64,000 bases of DNA from Dromaius novaehollandiae (Eukaryota > Chordata > Aves > Casuariiformes > Dromaiidae), in the NCBI RefSeq assembly GCF_036370855.1, contig NC_088102.1, positions 16,473,001-16,537,000 on the forward strand. The letters run 5' to 3'. Position 1 is the stretch's first letter, and each line of letters begins with the position of its first letter. The notes under the pieces were generated by a model. That model ran no database searches and was not told where the DNA came from. It saw only the letters and a program-made list of their open reading frames with translations. The translations under genes and the position numbers were made by a program. Shown here one piece after another: positions 57,901 to 64,000 of this stretch.

Positions 57901-60900
57901 GTAAGAGATGCTGGCGCTTCCCCCCTCGGCTCCTGCTGCGTCTGAGGGACCAGCTGTTTCCCTGCCCCCGGCTGCCACCCACTTTGTTTTCATTAGCCAG
58001 TCTCCTTTATGTAAAACAGTTAAAGCTGCAATTAGCATTTTATCCAGGGGACTCTTCTCTGTTATGTGAGCACAGTGAAAAATTAAAACTGGACATTTAT
58101 TGCAGGTAAGCTTTTTCGAGCCACATTTTGGTTCTGTTGTTATTTTTAATTTTGAGAAATACAAGAAAAGGAAACAAAAATGCATATTGCCCTTTAACTA
58201 AAAGGTAAGAGCTACTGACATTTCAGGGAGAAAAAAGAGCTGCTGTTGCTTAGACTACTAGAAATTGCTGCTGTAGTATCTGGGAAATATGTTTACTGGT
58301 GGATGCTAGAGATGATATAAGCATAAAGTTATCCCTGCCGTAGAGCCATCTTGACTCTTTTGGATAGTGTTACGCTGAACTTGGTTCACATAGATTTCTA
58401 AACGTTTTGCCCTAGTCTTGAAATGGTAAAAGTACTCGTTGACAAGAAGTGGAAAGCTGCAGTTTAGCTGGAGTTTGTGTAGCAGGTGGACTGTCACATT
58501 TCAAGCCAATTGAGGTTTTTTTCAGTCCCAATCTGTATGCTTATATATATGTGTATATGTATATGGATGTGTATGCATATATATATGCACACATATACGG
58601 GTACATACAGGTGGTCTGTTGTAGTAATCCAAGGAGCTGTGTCCATGTTTGTAAGTATTTTGTAACGTTTCTTGGCTGAATTACCAATGTTATTGAATTC
58701 TACCTGCCAGGCGAGCTATGGTCATACAGGAGCCGTATTATTTGTATGTACCTTCCAGGGTAGCAGAGATGATTAACTAGCTATACAAGCTTACTGCTTT
58801 ACAAACTATTTTCAAAACACATTTTTTACTATACTGTATTCTGGTATAAGGCTATGCTGGGTAGATATTAAAATACATGTGAATATCTGGTATTTGAAAA
58901 TAATGTTTTACCAGTTGTTTCTTTGAAAACATATTTGAGAGTGACAGTAGAAAGATATTTGCAGAAATACTCAACATTGTATGTGTGTCTGTGTTGTTTC
59001 CTGGCTCTGCAGCTTATTTTCTGTAGGAAGCAAGACCGGCTGTTATGCTTTAATAGAATTGCAGTGCCCTCTAGTGGATCTCAGAGCAATTTTCACTAAA
59101 CAAACTGACATTATTTAAAATGTAAACACTCTGAAACAGTAGCAGTTATGAACAGTACTAAATGAAGTTAAATATGTATATTCAGTGATTAAATGCGTGT
59201 ACAGTACTGCTGAGGTTACCTTCCCGATTTGGAGATCAGCATTTTTCTCTCTGGCTTGTAAACAATGCACGACGTGTTAGAGGCTCTTTGCACGTGACTT
59301 TCTCACATATGACAGATTGCAAAAGCAGATGTTGCGGAAGTATTACAGCTCCTTTTTTCCCCCTAGTCATTATAAGCTTGTTTTACATGAATCACCAGGA
59401 TGGCTATAATTTTGCACATTATCTTACCCATTCTGTGGATACTTTGTTCATCAGAGTATTGTAGATATTTTAGCCAGAGTTGTACATGTGTTTACAGATT
59501 ATACCTTAATGACCTCAGGTATTCTCATGTAACCTCTTTGTCTCCTGAGACCTGAACTATTTAAAAAAAACCCAAAATGTAACACATGATGTTTGTGGTT
59601 GAATTTCAATGTACATCAAATAGTACTGTAGGTACTATTGACCGTGTTACTGTGATTCCAACTGGAGGCTTTCAGTAAAAGGTGTGGGAACAAGTCCTGA
59701 TGTGGAGATAGTGCCTCAGTTTTAAAATTTGACTTAGAATGCCCTAATCATTACTTTATAGGAACGGCAGGATTGTTTATGAATTAATTTAGCTATAAAG
59801 CATTTGAAGTTTTGCTTTTAAACAGTAAGTCTTTATTTTAAAGTAGTAAGAAACATAGTAAATAGTTGAATTCTATTTCCATGTATGTTGGTGGCAAAAA
59901 GAGGTCTGATTTATTCAGATTTATTCAAAATCAGTTTTGAGAATTAACTTACTTCCTTTTAAAGAAAAATTAATTTGTGGAGGCTAAAGTAATTTAAATA
60001 GATCTATGATATTTTCAGATATCCCAATTTTCTTTCTGTATCATTATTTTTTTGCCTTATCAGATGCTATTGCCATCTCTTTAATTATTACACTTAAATC
60101 AAAATACAGTTTAAATGTCACTGAATCTTAGTCTATTATTTGATTCTCAAATAATTTTGTCATGAAGCTGTTTCAGATACTGTTTCTTTAAGGGTAGTGT
60201 CATTTATATTGCTTGTATGGACTTTGGAACAGAAACCAGAAAAGACAAACACACAAAAAACAAAATACTAAGAATAAAGTTATTAAGGCTCTAAGCAAGA
60301 GCTACAAGTTAACGTGATGGGACAATTATAATTGGAGACAGAAGAATTTCATTTTCCACTATTTCTAAAATTTTCTTGTTCATTTTCTTTTTAAATGGTT
60401 CAACATAATTGTAATAAATTTTTAAAAATAATTATAAATGACTTTAAAAATATCAAATTAAAAGTTATTTTACACTTTTGTTGTTGAATATATGAGTTTT
60501 TCAAGTAAAATTAGTGGCTCTAATCAAAATGGTAGAGTCAAAAACATACTTTTTAGCTAATTGAGCACTAGGTCCTAGTATTAAAACCACAGTCTTGATC
60601 AGGGTCTTGTGTACATTAGAAAGTTACACTCATCAAATTTGCTATGTGATTGAGATTGATTTTATGTTGTTTGAACAGCATAGAAAGTTCTTCTTTAGTT
60701 GAAATGGAAATTATTGAACTTATTGAACACAAATTACCGGGATTTTTTTTCCAAGTATATGATCTTTTTAATATGAAGAATATATTTGCTTGGACTCTGT
60801 GAAGTTGTTAGAAAAACTATACAGTGCAAAAATAGAATCTTTTCTGAGAACGTTTTCCAGAACTAAAAAGGTTCTGGAAAACGTTAAAAATAAATAAATA

Positions 60901-61756
60901 AATTCTACATTAGCTCTTCAGAACCAGTATTCCATTTTTCTCATCCATTTCACTTCACACTGTGTGTTTCTTAGAGCAACTTGGTTGTTTATAGCTTTAT
61001 TTATAATGTTACTCTAAAGAGTTCTAGTAATGGAACAGTGTCTATAGAATACTGGTCTGGCCACTGAGTTCTGATTTTTACCTTTTCTTATTAGTGCTGA
61101 ACGTTACTTTGAAGCCATTAAAATCTGATTTAGAAATGGCATGCACGAACTACAGTAAAAAGGGATTATTTGATTCTGTTGTCACAGAGAAATGTAAAAT
61201 GAGCATTACATTACATCCAATGAAATACTCTTGCCACAGAAACCAGGTACTTCTTGCATTTTTACTCTGTCAGCTGCTTTTCAACTTTCTTCAAGAATTA
61301 CCAGGAAAAGAATAGATTGGCTTGTGCCACTACTACGGTATTTATTACAGTAAGATAATAGAATTTGATATACTGCAAAAGCACAGATTATACAGCTATC
61401 CGCAGATGAATCTGCATTATATTAAAAGCTCAGTAATTAGTATGAAACAAATAATGACAGAGTCAGAATACTGAGAAATGGCCAGTTTATTGATTCTCTG
61501 AGTGTAATTCTTTTCTGATAGCCTCCATATGTTCCATTTGTTATTATAGTATTCAAAATTATGGAAGTGACTTTTTTGATTCTCTTTTTTTAGTGTCTGA
61601 ATGAAATCCTGGAGTCTGCAGATGCACCTCTGGAAGTCACAGATGGCTTTATCCAGTCAATTTCGTTATCTGTTCCATGGGGGTCATTGCTGCAGCATAA
61701 CTGTGCATTAGAAATAAAAGGATTAGAGATGGTCTTCAGGCCAAGACCAAGGCTTG
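57739..61756 (+). CDS. ATG2B: ATG2B, autophagy-related 2B (5' part, exons 1-2)
   Basis: ATG2B is a large rod-shaped lipid-transfer protein of the chorein/VPS13 type. It bridges the ER and the growing autophagosome with WIPI4 and ATG9, and also acts at lipid droplets. Two coding exons lie here, 57739-57900 and 61594-61756, giving the first 108 residues of about 2,080 in vertebrates. The sequence MPWPFSESIKKRACRYLLQR is identical to human ATG2B, and the paralogue ATG2A is less similar. The chorein N-terminal domain, which takes lipid from the ER, is encoded here. No further exon is visible up to 64000. The start codon has GCC before it (G at -3). Confidence 0.97.
58542..58598. repeat. imperfect TA/TG microsatellite
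   Basis: Alternating TA, TG and CA units with a few interruptions, in ATG2B intron 1. Confidence 0.85.
59061..59077 (-). promoter_or_regulatory. CTCF-type core site
   Basis: On the minus strand CCACTAGAGGGCACTGC matches every core position of the CTCF consensus (CCASYAGRKGGCRSY). The three bases 5' of the core do not match. Confidence 0.6.
60849..60885. repeat. 15-bp perfect inverted repeat, 7-nt loop
   Basis: AACGTTTTCCAGAAC at 60849-60863, loop TAAAAAG, and the exact reverse complement at 60871-60885, followed by (AAAT)n. Too short for a canonical miRNA precursor. Confidence 0.97.
61594..61756 (+). CDS. ATG2B: ATG2B coding exon 2
   Basis: Residues 55-108 plus one base: CLNEILESADAPLEVTDGFI, QSISLSVPWGSLLQHNCALE, IKGLEMVFRPRPRL. 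Acceptor CTTTTTTTAG, donor GTATGC. Phase 1 at the 3' end. Confidence 0.96.
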
Positions 61757-64000
61757 GTATGCTTATTTTTTCATTTTTCATAAGGAGATTCTTTACAGTT
61801 TTTCGAAGGCAAAAGGCTATGCTGGCTTTAGATCTGCCTTATTTAAGGCATCCTTTAACTTTAGCAGCAGAGAATGTAAAAAAGGAAAACAAAAAAAAAA
61901 AAAACCCCAAACCAAAAAAAACTCTCTCAGGTGTCCCTCAGTTGGGTCTTGTTCTGTTAAATAACTTAAAAAGTTTATAAAACTCCTACTACTGTATCTC
62001 TTCTTCCAAACTGTTTCAGACATATTGAAGTGAAGTTAATACTTTAAAGTTTTGTGTGGAAGGAAGTTTGTGTTAGCCAGGTTTTGTGGGTATAGAATGC
62101 CAAATGCTGTTTAGTCAGTGTTAGTGACTGTGGACCTTGGCTGTTTTATGGCGGCAGGATAGCACAATAGTGTGAGGGCAGTTGTAGTGAGGTTTTGGTT
62201 TTCTTCAGCAACTTTAGGGTAGAAGGTACATCTTTTTGTATATTTGGGCAACACCTAATACATTTTAGTTGCTTCCATGTTCTAAAATGATGGCTTTAAA
62301 GTACTGTAAGTACTTACTATCTTTGATAATAGTGTTAAGAGGATTGTCTGAGCTCTTCTAGCTTGTTTGTGTCCTGGTGGTAAATTTTCACTATCAAACC
62401 TTCAGATTCTGTTAACATGTATTATTATATCACATATGGGACCTTAGTTATTCTTAATGGCTGGAAATTTTTGAATGGATGTCTGAAGGACTTAGATTTG
62501 TTTTCTTTTTTATAGTGTAGAGATAATGGAAGAAAATATTTTGGTTTTAATATATTACAAAATGTGAAAAACTGCATAAATCCTATCTTCCTTCCTTTTT
62601 CAAGTAACTTTTAAGTAATTCTAATAAAATCACAGTTGTTTATATTTACTCTGCATTTCATTCTCATTTGTTTAACTGGAACTGAATCTTGAGCAAACTT
62701 GCTTTCTGATGTAAGATTATTGCTTTCAAAGAATGGTGGTAACAATGATTGAGTAAGTAGAGTGACCTTCAGTTTGTCGTTGAAGCCAAAAGGGGTTGGA
62801 AGTCTGCATGTTTATTTATTAGCTTGTCATGCCACTTATTCCACTTGTAAATGTTACCACCATTTCTTAGAGTTTCAGGTAGTACTTTTCATTGATCATG
62901 CTTTTCCCTGCCCCTGCCACCCCCCCCTTCCCTATTAGGAGAAAGCTTTATTTATTCACTTGCATCCATGTAGTTGTCTTTGCATCAAAGTGCTGTGTAA
63001 TACAGTAGAAAAAAATACAATGTTGATTTTTATCAAGCTTTTATAGTCACACTGGTGTTTCTAGACCCAAATGATAAATTGGAACTTTTCGTCCATTTGA
63101 AACTTTTATATTTGTGTTAGTCTTACTTGTTTGTCTGTACCAGAATGTTTCATTTGAAGCTGATTACCTCTTCCTTTCTAGATTTATAGTATGGGCTTAC
63201 AATAGGCTTTGTATAGGAGTGTACTTTCAATTAAGTTAATCTGGCAGCTAATAAATGTAAACCTGACCTCTACCATTTAACTGAATCATAAAGATATAAA
63301 ACTGTATGTTAGTCTAGACTAGAATTTAAAGTTAGGGTGGTAGACTGCTTTAAAAGTCATGCAGAGACAAAACGTGTCTGTCTTAATATGTGTTGTTCTT
63401 TCATATTGCTAATGAATTGTTTTTAAAGTTATTACCTCAGGTCTGCGTTAGATATTTAAAACGTGTTTTACTTAGGATCCAAGTTAGCTTTAGTTAAGGT
63501 GCATTCTTTAGTAAGATCACATCTTACACCTAGCTTATCCTTTCCCAGTCTAGGATTTATTTCAAATGGAATAAGACACATTCAAATAACTTCTAAAAAC
63601 CAAAGTTATTTCTTTGATTTCATTTTGCTGATTTTGCCTGCAAAATCATACCAGTATAATTAAAGTATCTTTAGAAATGGATTCATTTAAGCCTTTAAGC
63701 ACTTCATTTAAGCACTGAAGGTTGGTTATGCTGAACCCTATTTTTATTTTGTTTGTACTGAATTTTCAAATATCAAAATCTTATCAATACAATCTAAGCA
63801 GATTAAAGGTTATTAAAGCTATTATTTAATAATAGTTGAGGCCGTAAAGAGACAATGTAACTAAATTCATTTTTATGTATGATTTCTTATTTAGCTGTTG
63901 AACATCTTTTCTAAATGTGCCAAATGTATTATTTATTTGATTTTGTCTTTATTTTTTTAAATGCTCACAGTCAAATGTATTAAGACTTCTCTTACTCTAC
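61757..64000 (+). other. ATG2B: ATG2B intron 2 (partial)
   Basis: AT-rich intron running off the window. No match to the next expected ATG2B segment (GSEPMYWSSFM) and no named repeat is seen. An A/C-rich low-complexity stretch lies near 61884-61921. Confidence 0.75.

Larger units (their letters stand above)
56740..57930. promoter_or_regulatory. GSKIP/ATG2B bidirectional CpG-island promoter
   Basis: GC-rich island between the divergent genes, as in human, without a TATA box. It holds two ETS-type ACTTCCG sites at 57346-57352 and 57378-57384, and facing CRE half-sites CGTCAC (57391) and GTGACG (57404) forming a near-palindrome. GSKIP is inferred to start to the left of about 57.36 kb and ATG2B to the right of about 57.42 kb. 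Confidence 0.8.
57901..61593 (+). other. ATG2B: ATG2B intron 1
   Basis: A 3.7-kb intron with a TA/TG-rich microsatellite (58542-58598), a CTCF-type core (59061-59077) and a perfect hairpin (60849-60885). No other named element. Confidence 0.8.

Overview
The window is vertebrate nuclear DNA: long AT-rich introns, GT-AG splice sites, three CpG islands over gene starts, and no operon structure. It is most likely from a bird or another archosaur. The reasons are a CR1 LINE tail of the avian type (about 26.5 kb), a much older CR1-clade LINE relic (41.5-43.2 kb), a low density of recognisable repeats and compact intergenic gaps. No species is assigned.

Four protein-coding genes are present in the order PAPOLA - AK7 - GSKIP - ATG2B. 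The first three read on the minus strand and ATG2B on the plus strand. This is the inverted equivalent of the human chromosome 14q32 order ATG2B-GSKIP-AK7-PAPOLA. All coding exons were placed by reading the translations and checking splice sites and phase by hand. PAPOLA (poly(A) polymerase alpha, 1-23.8 kb) shows exons 1-10, 301 codons, containing the catalytic aspartates; its later exons lie beyond position 1. AK7 (25.46-52.0 kb) is complete: 18 coding exons that join without a frame break into 725 residues, giving an SDR-like N-terminal domain, an adenylate kinase domain with a Walker A loop, and a C-terminal Dpy-30 motif. GSKIP (55.0-57.4 kb) is complete at 139 residues in two coding exons. 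ATG2B (57.5 kb to beyond 64 kb) shows only its first two coding exons, the chorein-type N terminus.

PAPOLA starts in a CpG island at 22.7-24.3 kb, AK7 in one at 51.6-52.3 kb, and GSKIP and ATG2B share a bidirectional CpG island at 56.7-57.9 kb. That island carries two ETS-type sites, a CRE-like palindrome, a YY1-type element and two short upstream ORFs ahead of ATG2B. The AK7 start has an RFX X-box-like palindrome and a forkhead-type site, in keeping with a motile-cilium gene.

The genes do not form one pathway: PAPOLA polyadenylates mRNA, AK7 works in motile cilia, GSKIP anchors PKA and binds GSK3, and ATG2B transfers lipid in autophagy. The most interesting non-coding observations are a possible solo LTR antisense in PAPOLA intron 6, the ancient LINE in AK7 intron 8, a palindromic MITE-like repeat 3' of GSKIP, a strong CTCF-type core and a perfect 15-bp hairpin in ATG2B introns, and a charge reversal in the AK7 adenylate kinase signature. 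I found no evidence of an undescribed multi-gene system. No tRNA, rRNA, CRISPR array or intact transposon was seen.
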